Positions 24,928 through 35,448 of a DNA stretch of 64,000 nt are shown piece by piece. The DNA lies in assembly GCA_025331565.1 (NCBI GenBank), contig JAFREQ010000069.1, positions 558,001 through 622,000 on the forward strand, given 5' to 3'. The notes under the pieces were generated by a model that ran no database searches, was not told the DNA's origin, and saw only the letters and a list, made by a program, of their open reading frames with translations. The stretch's first letter is position 1. Every line of letters starts with the position of its first letter. Made by a program: the position numbers and the translations under genes. Source of the stretch: Holacanthus passer (taxonomy: Eukaryota; Chordata; Actinopteri; Pomacanthidae).

Positions 24928-25051
24928 GACATAAAACTGACCTTACATATAAACACATTCATACCCATTGTGAATTATCATTCTGTAAATACTTGTGTGT
25001 GAAAATTGTTGTAGACCTTTAGTAAAGTTTTGTCTTTCAACAATGTCTTTT

Positions 25052-25057
25052 AATAAA
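25052..25057 (+). terminator. cdk1: cdk1 polyadenylation signal AATAAA
   Basis: TTTAATAAAGCTG lies 125 bases after the stop codon, giving a short 3'UTR. Confidence 0.75.
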
Positions 25058-25079
25058 GCTGCACTTTCTGTGATTCTCA

Positions 25080-28000
25080 AAAGTTTAAACTTAATGTTTT
25101 ATGTCATTTTTCTGAATGACCGACATACTGTAAGTTGAGATGTTTGAATTTCTAAAATGGAAAAAGGCTTTGCAGTGTATGAAATACTTTATTACTTACT
25201 TTACTTTTTTTTTTATGATGGATCCATTCAGCTCACACATCTGTAGCTATAGGTTTGGAAAAAAAATGGGTCTCTCTCTGTGTATACCACTTTCATAATA
25301 CAGCATGATGTGCTATAACGTTTGGAGCTAAACAAGTCGATGTGCCAGGGAGAAGCCTGCAGTATAAGAGTATATGCAGCAATATACAACATACTGCAAA
25401 ATAATAGTATGTTATAGTAATGTAATCTTTTTCCATCATTGCAGCTCAGGATAGAGGGTTGAATAGAATTTCAAACCATCCAAGTATGGTTGAAAACTAG
25501 TAAAGATTATATATCTTATAATTAACCACTTTTTATTGCCTTATCATTAAATTAACAGGAGCCAGATAAGTGGCATAAGATGGATGGGTGGATTTAAAAC
25601 ACAAATTTAACTGCTGACACTTGCCCATTATGACACAATGAGCTTCTTACTGGTTAATGGTAACTGAAACGCCGCCAAAATGAATTGAGCAGCCCTCTGC
25701 AGCACACTTCACTGTTGCCCACTTGTGGTTTGTATATACAAGAGTATGCGTCAGTAAAAGTACTAATACAGTCATGTAGTATACTAAATTACAGTACAAA
25801 TCTTAAAAGTACAACTGAACTACTCTGTGTACAGTGAAGTAGCTTAGTCCAATAGTTCCAACAGGGACTGAGCTCCCTCCAGAGTTAAATCAGAGAAGTG
25901 GTGCGGTTATCAATGGGAACAGAAAGAAGAACACAGTTATGCTACAAACGTTTAAATAATACCTCAGTTTTTAAAATGGAACCATGTGAGACATTTAGAG
26001 GGAGAATGTCTCAGTGAAAATGCAGGCAACTCATAAATGTGAAAAAAAGAAGCAACTAAACACTATTTTTTTTGTAAGGGATCATAAGACAAAATCTGTT
26101 TCATTTTAATCTTAAACAATGCACTGGATTTTGTTTTAAATTCATGAAAAGTAACTTCTAATTCCAGCAGTCAGATCAAAGTCATGCAGAATTATAAAGT
26201 ATTAAGGAAAAGTGCAAATGACTCAAAATGTACTCACGTTTATGAGTAACTGTGTGTAGTTTTCACCACAGTCAGGAGGAAACAGGTGGTTGGTTGTGAT
26301 GTCTGACAGGCTAGGGTTAGGTTAGTCCATCACTTCACTGACAAGTCTGACACAGCTCTTCCACAAAGTTTGTCTTGTTCCGACAAGTCAACCTGGAGCT
26401 GCATAACTAATGCCAGAGATCTGAGCCAGAGTTATTAACCACAGCAGCAGGTGTGTGGTGATGTCATTTACTGAAAATCTATATACACATACAATACATT
26501 TCCCATTTTATGTTAAGCATAAAGTTAGATGTGACTAAATCTAACTGCAACTGTAAAATGCAAATGCAACCTTTGGATGAACAGTAGCCTACAGCAATAA
26601 TGATGACTGCACTGACATCACCTGAAAATAAGAAGCAACATTTATCCAGTGTACATAGATGTGGGTCAAAGTGCTGTGTTAAAAAAGTTCATGTCACACC
26701 ACAGTCACTTTTTGAACTCTGACAGGAAACACACTGAGGGCAATAAAGTGCTGTGTCTCCATGGTGGTGATAATACAAGCAAAAAAAAGGAAACAAATGA
26801 TGACCACAGAGGAAGCTGCTGGGCTGAAAATGAGGGAAATTGCTAAAGAATAAATAATATAAGTGAAGTAGCACAACTGCAATCATCATGTCTGTGGAAT
26901 CAACCATTGCCGTTCCAGACTAGAACATCTTTCCTCCAACCTGCTGGTTTCAAAGAGGTCAGAAAGCAACAAATATGCACTTTCTGAAACAATGACATGA
27001 ACCAATCACATGTGTCAAACTGTTGACAGCACACCTCCACCTGCAAGCACAATCACTTCTTAATCTACTACAAATATCATCAAGGTTTAATGTTTTATTT
27101 CATCATTGAATCGTCCCAGAGCCCAGACTTTTTTATGTAATGTCAAACACTGCGCTCTTTTGCCATATGTACTATGTAAGGAACCTTCTGTGGAATTTAT
27201 GGGTACTGTCTTGTCTCGTGCTGTCTCACCATGCATTCATTCATTATGTTCTATCAATGATACAAGCTGCTGCCAAGCCCAGAAACACTGTTTGTGAGGC
27301 AGTGCCTGGGCCCGTGTGCCATGAGGGCGCGTCTATATGACAAACACTTTGATGTGTCTGTATTTGTCTGAATCTTTGGATGAGGCAGAATGTGCTGCTT
27401 TGCATGAAAGACATTGTGAGCTGTGGCTGAGTCATGCATGATTGTAAAAAGGGTTTGAATGGAAGAGTTGGCATGTGTCTTCATTCACGTATCGAGTGTG
27501 GTCTGAGAGTGCAGGTCGAGAACCACAGAGCAATTAGTGAGTTTCCAAGCTTTACAACAATATCTTCTGCTCAAGCCCAGACCAGCATGCACACTACCTG
27601 TGCATCCGTTGTGTGTGAACGGACAAACTTAACATAAAAATATAAAATTATAATGGCTCAAATAAATAAATAATGTAACAAATGTTGCCTTATCTATAAT
27701 AATGCTGATAATGAAATCAAGCAGCCCACTGCCTGAATCCTCCCCCCCGTCCAATGACTGCGACTAGATGACCCTGAGAGCTCATTACCAGTTTGCTCTT
27801 TGATTGGCAAGTGGTGATAACTGCTGCATTTATTATGTGGTAGTTACTTAACAGTGGTTGAAGAAGTATTCAGAGTAAACATACTCCATTACATGCAGCA
27901 TTATAATACATTACAGTATTATCAGAAACATGTTAAGTACTCATTATGCAGAATGGCTCCTGTAAGTATTACATTAAATGTTACTGGAACATTATTACAG

Positions 28001-28440
28001 ATGCTTTAACAATAAGCAATAATGACACATAAGCTTTCTTCTTGCAGGATTCAGTACATTAAAGAGTATGTGACAGTGGATTTGATGTGTTGCAATGTAC
28101 CTGTGATGATCCGTTAACTTAGGAGGCCTGCTATCAGCTAGCTAGTGTTGGTCAGGGGTCGTTTTTGGCAGACTTCATCATAGATAATTATTTCACAACA
28201 TTTCAACTGGGTCTCCCAAAGAGACCAGCCAGACCCCACCACACCTCACAAGTTCCTGCATGATTCAGTGTGCTGCATCAGAGAAGCTGTAATGAGTCAG
28301 AGTCCAGTCGAACAGCTCACCTCACGTAAGATTCCGTCCTCCCAAGCAAGCACGCACCACAGAGTGATGCAAGGGAGGATGCAACAATCAAGGCAAAGCA
28401 AAGACAACGTAGCCCCCCCACTATGTGCTGCTGGTCAGCC
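25080..28440. other. Spacer between cdk1 and the cytokine-like gene
   Basis: AT-rich sequence with no recognised exon or RNA gene. Open frames are short and unrelated to known families. The last few hundred bases probably contain promoter elements of the next gene, including a TGAGTCA AP-1 site at 28293-28299. Confidence 0.5.
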
Positions 28441-28490
28441 CTACAAAGCCATGTGATTATAAAAAGGACCCATCATGATGGAGAGACACA
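28293..28490 (+). promoter_or_regulatory. TATA promoter of the cytokine-like gene, with AP-1 site
   Basis: A TATA box (TATAAAAA at 28458-28465) lies about 30 bases upstream of the likely start of the 5' exon (about 28488). A consensus AP-1 site TGAGTCA is at 28293-28299. A TATA box with AP-1 sites is typical of inducible cytokine genes, but that function is inferred. Confidence 0.55.
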
Positions 28491-28548
28491 CAGCTCACAG
28501 ATTCAGAGAGACACAAACTCAGATCCTTCGGCACCTGGGCTCAAAACA

Positions 28549-31209
28549 AGTAAGTCGTACTCCTGTGTACTTATTCCTGCTGCGTGCTGGTGTTCAGTGT
28601 GTGGAGGCCTGATGATAGAAGGTCATGATGTGAGGATGCTACAGTAGGGACACGTGATAGTGTGCATTGGTGATGATTTATGATAATTCTTCCTAACTTC
28701 CTAATCTTACTGCCTACTAATCTGCCTGCTTTGACTGAACAGATACCGTATCAATATACTGCCAATGTTGTCACAATACAAACATATACTGGGCCTTTCC
28801 CAGTTGCATTTATACTTAGACTTATAAGCTTTTTTAGATTGGTAATAATAGGCACTGTTGTCCCACAATGCACCACTCAGGACAAATGAAGCCTGTCAAA
28901 TTTTACATTACTGTACAGCGTCATTATCCGACTCCAGCTCAACCAATAACATGTTGCAACACCTAGGTGAACGTCATTTCTGGAACCAAACTGAAATACA
29001 ACATTTTTTATTTTGAAGTTACAAACACCTTGTATTTGCACAATTGGCCACTTGATGACGTTAAGGTGAGGCTACATTGCCCATATGGCAAGTTTAAGAT
29101 GGCAGAATGTTAACTAATTTGGTGGACCTTTATTTTCTGTGTTGGCTTCAGTTTACAAAATGGTTGCCAAATCGTCAGAAAAGAGTAATTTACGGAGGCT
29201 TGAAATTATTTATATGTGTACTATATGTGTACTATTTATACAGGTAGAACTGTCTTAAAGACTGTAACATAAGTACAATGTTTACCTCTGAAATGATGTG
29301 GAGTCAAAATATAAAGTTACGCACAGGAAATATTGAAATTCCTCAAAAGTGTACTTTCCTTGAGTAAATGTACTTTCCACTAGTAGTATAAGTATACAGT
29401 CTTGAGCCTGGAAATAAAAGGTTTGTACAGCAGGACATACAGCACGACACAGATTTATTTATACATCCTGTGCTCATAAAACACTGCACATGGCTTCAGC
29501 TTCATAGAATGTCATGTGTGTTTGAAACAGATCAGTGTCACATGTGACATTTGGTCTTTTCCCCTTTGGTGGTGTTTTGAGCCCTTTAATCACCTCTGTC
29601 CACTTCTCCACTTTTCCCCTGCACAGTGGTAAACTGGATCCTGGGACTCACCTCAGTCTGCATCTTGTCTCGTGTGCCGACTTTTGCAGCTCCTTTGCCA
29701 CAAAAAACACTGTGTGACCATGATCGCGCAAAACTGGAGGAAGAGCTGGACATCACAGTAACTCACTTAAATTCAAATGTAAGTAGAGAATATTACACAG
29801 GTGCATAAAGTGCTGATACTGAGCCACATGGAGCACAAGGTAAAGTTTTGAGCATGCAAAACTTGGCCTCACACAAAAGTTAGAGTTTTTTGGAACAGGA
29901 CAGAAATGATTCCAGCAATTTGCATCAAAGCTAATAAAAAAACCCAACTTAAATCCAAGGTGCAACACAAGAATCAATACAAGTCAACATAAAGTCCAAG
30001 CGTGTGTAGAATGACTAAGACAGTGTGCTCGGTCCTCAGAACTGGTCATCAGCATCTGGCCAGTGGTCTGTATGCTGGGAACAGCAGAACACAAATGTGG
30101 TCTGGAAAGCATCGGAGATGTTGGTGGAAGCAAACACTGCGTAGCTCCTTCAGCAGATCAGGACGCAGGTTGGTTGCTAGATGACGCCTATACTGCACCG
30201 GTGTCTGGCAATGGTACACACAAAGTTCACATTAAAGAGGCATAACAAAATAAAACAGCACTGTTTTAGTTTCTGAGCAGCCGCTGCATTCTACTTCTGT
30301 GCTGCCACAAAATACAGTAAATATGCTGAATTAGTTATTTTAATTCTTTCATATGTCTGTCTGTTTGCATGAAGTACATTGTCCATTTGGTGATATATGA
30401 CTACAAGGTACCAGAATGTGACATGGTGGCAGTGCTGTCCTGCCAAATCGCCATAAAATCTGTCACCACAGAATCTCACCTCAGAATCACTAATTTTTTC
30501 TCCGACCTGCTGTCTGGTTGCCACCATCAGAGTGTGTAAAGATGAAGCCTAAGATAAAAAGTTTGGAGGTGTTCATCCAGTAGTAATAGTCTGAAGAAAT
30601 ACTTCATTGTGTACTCTTTTGCTTTGAGTTTATTGAGCAGCTCACACTGAGATTACACTGTCTTCTCTCTGACAGGTTACAGATGTCCAAGACAGTGATG
30701 TAAGTTTGACTGTATCAAATGCCAAATTCTACTAAAGTCAGTGAGAGAAGAAAACTGTGTAAGGAGGAAAATAATTCCACAGAACACGTATGTGAATAAT
30801 GAGCGAGACAGTGTGATTGCAGATCATGTGCACACTGAGGAGAGCAGGCCTCTGTGAGCACCATCCACTGGCTGACCTGAGTGAAACTTTAAAAATGTTT
30901 GCACGAGACTATGAAGAATGCTTGATATTAACGGTAAGTCGTCCATGTCTGTGTGTTTGTATGACCATGCTAGGTCATGTGTGCTTTTATACCCAGCCAG
31001 CATGTTCTAGTAGGTGTCTAACCATGATGTGAAATGTCTTACAGAACTATCCAGCTTCGAGCTGCAGCTGTCCCAACTCTGCCAGTGATGACTTCTTCAG
31101 ACTGAGACAGGGAGAGACTCTTGTCCTCACCTTGAGACAGCACATCAAGCAGTCCAAACAGGCTGGAAATGCACTGCAACCTGCTCCCAGAGACAATCTA
31201 GAAAACTGA
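28549..31209 (+). CDS. Candidate short-chain four-helix cytokine, secreted, about 150 aa
   Basis: A predicted small secreted protein. The start codon is split: A at the end of the 5' exon (28549, donor GTAAGT), TG at 29627. Joined, it sits in an excellent Kozak context (AACAATGG). Coding exons: 29627-29779, 30676-30699 (only 24 nt), 30823-30933 and 31045-31209 (TGA at 31207-31209). The three introns after the start-codon intron are phase 0, as in IL-2/4/5/13 and CSF2 genes. Residues 1-21 form a hydrophobic signal peptide ending near TFA/APLPQ. The mature part has six cysteines (about 30, 62, 70, 92, 103, 105), one N-V-T glycosylation sequon (N51) across the first coding junction, and amphipathic helical stretches. 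Exon 3 ending in EEC followed by a Cys in exon 4 resembles the CSF2/IL-3/IL-5 layout; six cysteines and the VTDV micro-exon resemble IL-4/13. I cannot decide between them. Coding status is well supported, identity is not. Confidence 0.6.
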
Positions 31210-33150
31210 GTATTGGTACAGTTGTGGCAATTTACCTGCACAATAGGTTCATTGTTTTTCTTTTGTCAAAGCAAAGGATTCTAACCCTCATTCATCTTAC
31301 ACCCTTAAAAGTACAATAGACCTGAGAGCTGTCCTTCCCATTAGCCTTGTTTACACTGCACAGCTCAGGTACGTCTCTGGATTTCCTTTTCCTCTACAGA
31401 TAATATTCCCTTAACGTAGGTGGGATTCCTGGCTTCTTCTTCAACGCGACACCAAACACAGAAACAATGGAGGATATTGAAGGAATGATGTTCTTGATTC
31501 TCAGCCTGTGGCTGTTGGTCACAGCACAGAGACAAACTTTGTTTCCGGAAAGTCTGAACGCAACAAAAGTCTGCTGAAAAAAAACAGGACATTTTGGGAA
31601 ATTCGGCATCAAAGAGCAGAAGACGACTGTGGTTGCTCAAAGAGGTTAAGCCAACCTTGAAGCTCGCTGACTAGCAATGTGTTTACACAATCACCACACA
31701 AACTGAGTCCAGTGTTGCAAAGTATATTAAGAACTTTAGTTACCACTATTACATATCACTGGGAGGCTCTCTGTTTGTACAGCAGTGAGGACCCTCCCAG
31801 GGTCTCAGGTGCAGGTGCGTTGTATAGTTGCAAGGTAGACAACATGTTTGAAGTGGGTATGGATGAAATCAACTGAATCCTGACATTTGCACATCTTTCA
31901 AAATTCAGCCAATGTGCTCTGAAGCGAACAGGGGCACTTCGGGGGCCAGTCAGATTTCAGCTGGGAGCCAGTGCCTCTGGGCCAATAAAGATCACAAGCA
32001 AACTTTCCTGACTTGCATAATTCACCAACAGGTGCTTTGCAAATCATTTCTGAAAATGAATCGTGTGGTTGAACTTCATCCGAGCGGCCGACTTGTCAAC
32101 GTCAACACGTCACATCTGACTGGTATCTGTGAGAACTGTCCTGGGTCACTTGTACCAAAAATGTTTATGTAAAAAATTGGGTTTTTTTTGTAAAATAATT
32201 ATTGTTTTTATTTAAGTGAACAAAAATCTATTTTGACAATGTTCCACAACTTTTATTTGCATGTTTGCTATTATCCACATAATGACATCCACACGATGAT
32301 AACCTCTCTTAGTCAGGTGCATATGCAACTTTTGTGAGTGCACATAGCAGAGATGTTGAGTGAGAAAGAGCGACACTGAGAGCACGTGTCCACAGGTCTG
32401 AGAATAACAGGATAGCATTTGTGCACTTGCTGTATATGGGTTATAGCAAATATACAAATAACCACACAAATACATGAATTGAGCAAAGAAATATTTGTTC
32501 ACTAAATTCAATAATTCTTTGTGTTAATTTCTCTACAAAATATAATTTAAGTGCTTGTTTCTGTGCTCAAAATATCTCAATATAACAATAAAATAAATAA
32601 TGATAATCAATAAAAATGTAGCCGTAGGGGCACCAGCAGTGCAGACTGAAGCCTTTCTCAAATGTTGACGAGTGACTTGTCTCACTGAACAGATGAACTT
32701 CCATTTTAACAGTCCACATCTTTACAATTTAGTACGTGAGGAAACATCTCTTTTCTAAGCCAGACTAAGCACAGCTTGGAGCTTTCTACTGTGCATACTG
32801 AACACAAGCACAAATGTCTATTCCTGCAATGTGAAGTTTGCAGGGTAGCTCTTTGTAAATTTCCTCTATTTATTTGGAATATACTGCAATGCATTACTTT
32901 CAGAGAAAGATGTGCAGTTCATATATTCACTTTGAATTAGTTTTTGAATTGTTGCTTGAATGATCTTCTGCCGTGCACTGCGACTAAACACATGCTGTAT
33001 ATTACAAGGACATATTTCCCAGCAAAGCGTACTTACACCATGTATTCTGAGGAAATACTTTGCTATTTGTAATAGTTTTAATTAGAATAATTGTTGGGTC
33101 AATTTATTATTAATTACTTATTTTAATAAAGCATGATATCTCATAGTGCC
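31210..33150 (+). other. Possible 3'UTR of the cytokine-like gene
   Basis: There is no coding exon after the stop. AATAAA signals are at 31984-31989, in the AT-rich cluster near 32584-32600, and at 33125-33130. ATTTA pentamers occur around 32206 and 32866-32873, which are AU-rich elements if the long form is used. Which signal is used is unknown. Confidence 0.4.
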
Positions 33151-35150
33151 AGTGTTATTTCCTTTACGGCTAATGGTTTAATGAAATATGCATCCTAGAG
33201 GAAGAGAACTCCTTAGAAACAATAGAACATATTTCATTTTTAATCACCAGACTTTGAATATTAACAATCACAATGGGACATGTGGTCAATTTCTAGTCTG
33301 AACATTGTGCTCAATTTTGGTATTAAACCTCCCAGAGACAGAAAAAGGATTAATTCAGTAATATAGAAGCATGTCCAAAAGAGCTATTTCAATTTACACC
33401 ACAGGAGCATATCAAGTCATGGGGTACACCTTTGTAGCTGTAGCATGATGAAGATGATGAACAATTTTACATCTTTCATTGAGAAATGAGGGAACCTTTG
33501 CTCATCTCACTGCTCACCCTGACCTCTGGGTCAGATAATACTCTTCCATTAATATGTGTTGCCTTTTGAATAATTTTTCATCAAATACCACATAACTGTT
33601 CTAACAGACAATCCTGGTATGCACCAAAGTCAAAACGTAATAGAGAAGTGGCAGATTTGCGGTATCTGTGTGAGGTTGGAAAAAAAAAAAACACGTTAGT
33701 TAGCTCACGATATGTAATCTTAAACTTGCCATAAAAAAAAAGTTATGCTCAACTTGTCAAGGTAAGTCAAAAAGTGAAGCTAAACAGTAATGTAAAATTT
33801 GATTTGAGGAACTGGTGGTTTTGAGGTAGGGGGGTGTGTTTCAGCAAACAGGCTTCATTCAGCTCGCCTCAGCTCCACCCACTCTCCATCTCTTTGCCCA
33901 TTTACGGATTACCAGGGAGTCAGGTGGAGTCAGGCCCTGCTGAGACGGTGATGACAGAGCTGCCCACAATGGGCTTCACAATGGCTCTTCAGAAACCTCT
34001 GGGTGACATCACTCAGGGAGCTAGCAGAACTTAGGTGTGTAGTTACTCTATCATAGATCTTGTGGGTCTTTATTGCAGACATTTCACATTTGGATATGAA
34101 TGACAGTATAATTAGTTACATGATATGTGTGCATTTATGTTTCCATATCCACACTTTAGTTTGAGAAAAAGGCCTTGTTATAATTGTGCCAGTTGTCCCA
34201 TGAAACCTCTGTCCCAGAGTGCTCCATTCTGACTGCTATCTGTATGAAGCTGGAACAACTGCGTATGTAGATTACCCCAGAGGATCACTGGTACCTGTGA
34301 GTCATTGTATCTCTACAATGTTTTGAACTATAAGACCATCTAGTGGATTTTAAGATGTATGGAAATGATTGTGCCAAAGGCCAAATGCTCTATCTCACTA
34401 TGTTAACCAAAGTGAAAAGTAATTCATCTCTTCACCCTGTGATTTGGATCCAACACAAAATTGAATTGGTTCTAGCTTGGCCCATGATACACCCGTCCAC
34501 CAAGTTTCACAAAAATCAGGCCAGTAGTTCTTATCCTAATGCCACTGACAAACAAACCCAAACAAGTGGGTGGTAACAAGATTGTCACCGTCTCACCCGT
34601 GGAACACTGGGATAAAGTCCAGCACGCAGCATGTGACTCTGAAACATCTAACTCGTGCTCTGAGCAAATTAAGTAGTTTAGAAAATGGAATAGACGGTTG
34701 AAACACATAATGATGCAGCACAGCTCACCATGTTTGTGTGGGAATACCATGTTTTAGTGAAGCACTGACTGACTGACTTCAGCTATAAATTTCCTGAAGC
34801 TTTCCAAGCAGCCCTGTGAGGAGTGCAGCTCCAGGAGCAGTGCTGGCCTGAGTGTGCTGGTCAAGTGCTCACAGTCATTGCTGCAGGTCACATGACACCC
34901 TTGGTCACACAAAGACTATTTAGGGCTAGATAACTCATTTCCTGGTTAAGACATCCACAGTGCATTCAAAACACAGTGTTCTTTAAAAATCTGTCTCAAT
35001 ACATAACCATGATTTTCAGTCTTTTCTGAGGCATGAAACATGGTATGGTACACAGCACTGCAAAAAAAGCTCACTGCTGTCCTCTGCGTTAAGGAGCTTT
35101 AACGAGTCAACAGCACAGGAAAAATGCATATTAATGGATTGGATAAAAAC
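33151..35150. other. Spacer between convergent genes; repeat-rich
   Basis: No gene recognised. A GC-richer patch at about 33830-34030 has a short open frame with no family match. A common fish retroposon tail lies at about 34380-34575. Confidence 0.45.
34380..34575 (+). repeat. Common fish interspersed repeat (LINE tail-like)
   Basis: It contains 'TTGGCCCATGATACACCCGT', 'CCACCAAGTTTCACAAAAAT' and 'CAGGCCAGTAGTTCTTATCC', followed by a CAAACAAACC-rich end. This wording is typical of a widespread fish non-coding repeat. The family was not named. Confidence 0.5.
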
Positions 35151-35156
35151 TTTATT
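35151..35156 (-). terminator. ctu2: ctu2 polyadenylation signal (TTTATT on +)
   Basis: AATAAA on the - strand (CTGTAATAAAG) lies about 295 bases downstream of the ctu2 stop codon. Confidence 0.6.
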
Positions 35157-35317
35157 ACAGCAGCAATAACAAATACAAAATCTCAGTGTCAAACTGATCT
35201 GTTATCTGCTTCACAACACAATAAGTTCTGTTCATGTGGAAATACCAGCACAGGCTGGCTCTTTCCTATTATATATCTGTGATTTGTCCATATTGTATCC
35301 CACCTCTTACTCCTTGC

Positions 35318-35385
35318 ATGCTGGGATAGGCTCCAGCGCCCATGATCTTGCACAGGATAACGAGATAGAGATAATGGAAGGCTGG
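35318..35385 (+). repeat. SINE-like tail in ctu2 3'UTR
   Basis: 'GCTGGGATAGGCTCCAGCGC' ... 'AGGATAACGAGATAGAGATA' ATGGAAGG is a diverged copy of a fish repeat that usually reads GGATAGGCTCCAGC...GGATAAGCGGTA...AATGGATGG. It lies 3' of the ctu2 stop on the opposite strand. Confidence 0.5.
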
Positions 35386-35448
35386 TTTTGTGAAAATTCG
35401 ATACATGCCAATATATTTGTTAAGCATTTATATTTAAAAGTGCTCCCT

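Noticed and set aside
33834..34034. Short frame with a GC-rich setting, possible small gene
   Set aside because: The wording resembles a common fish repeat, and no splice partner or promoter was found.
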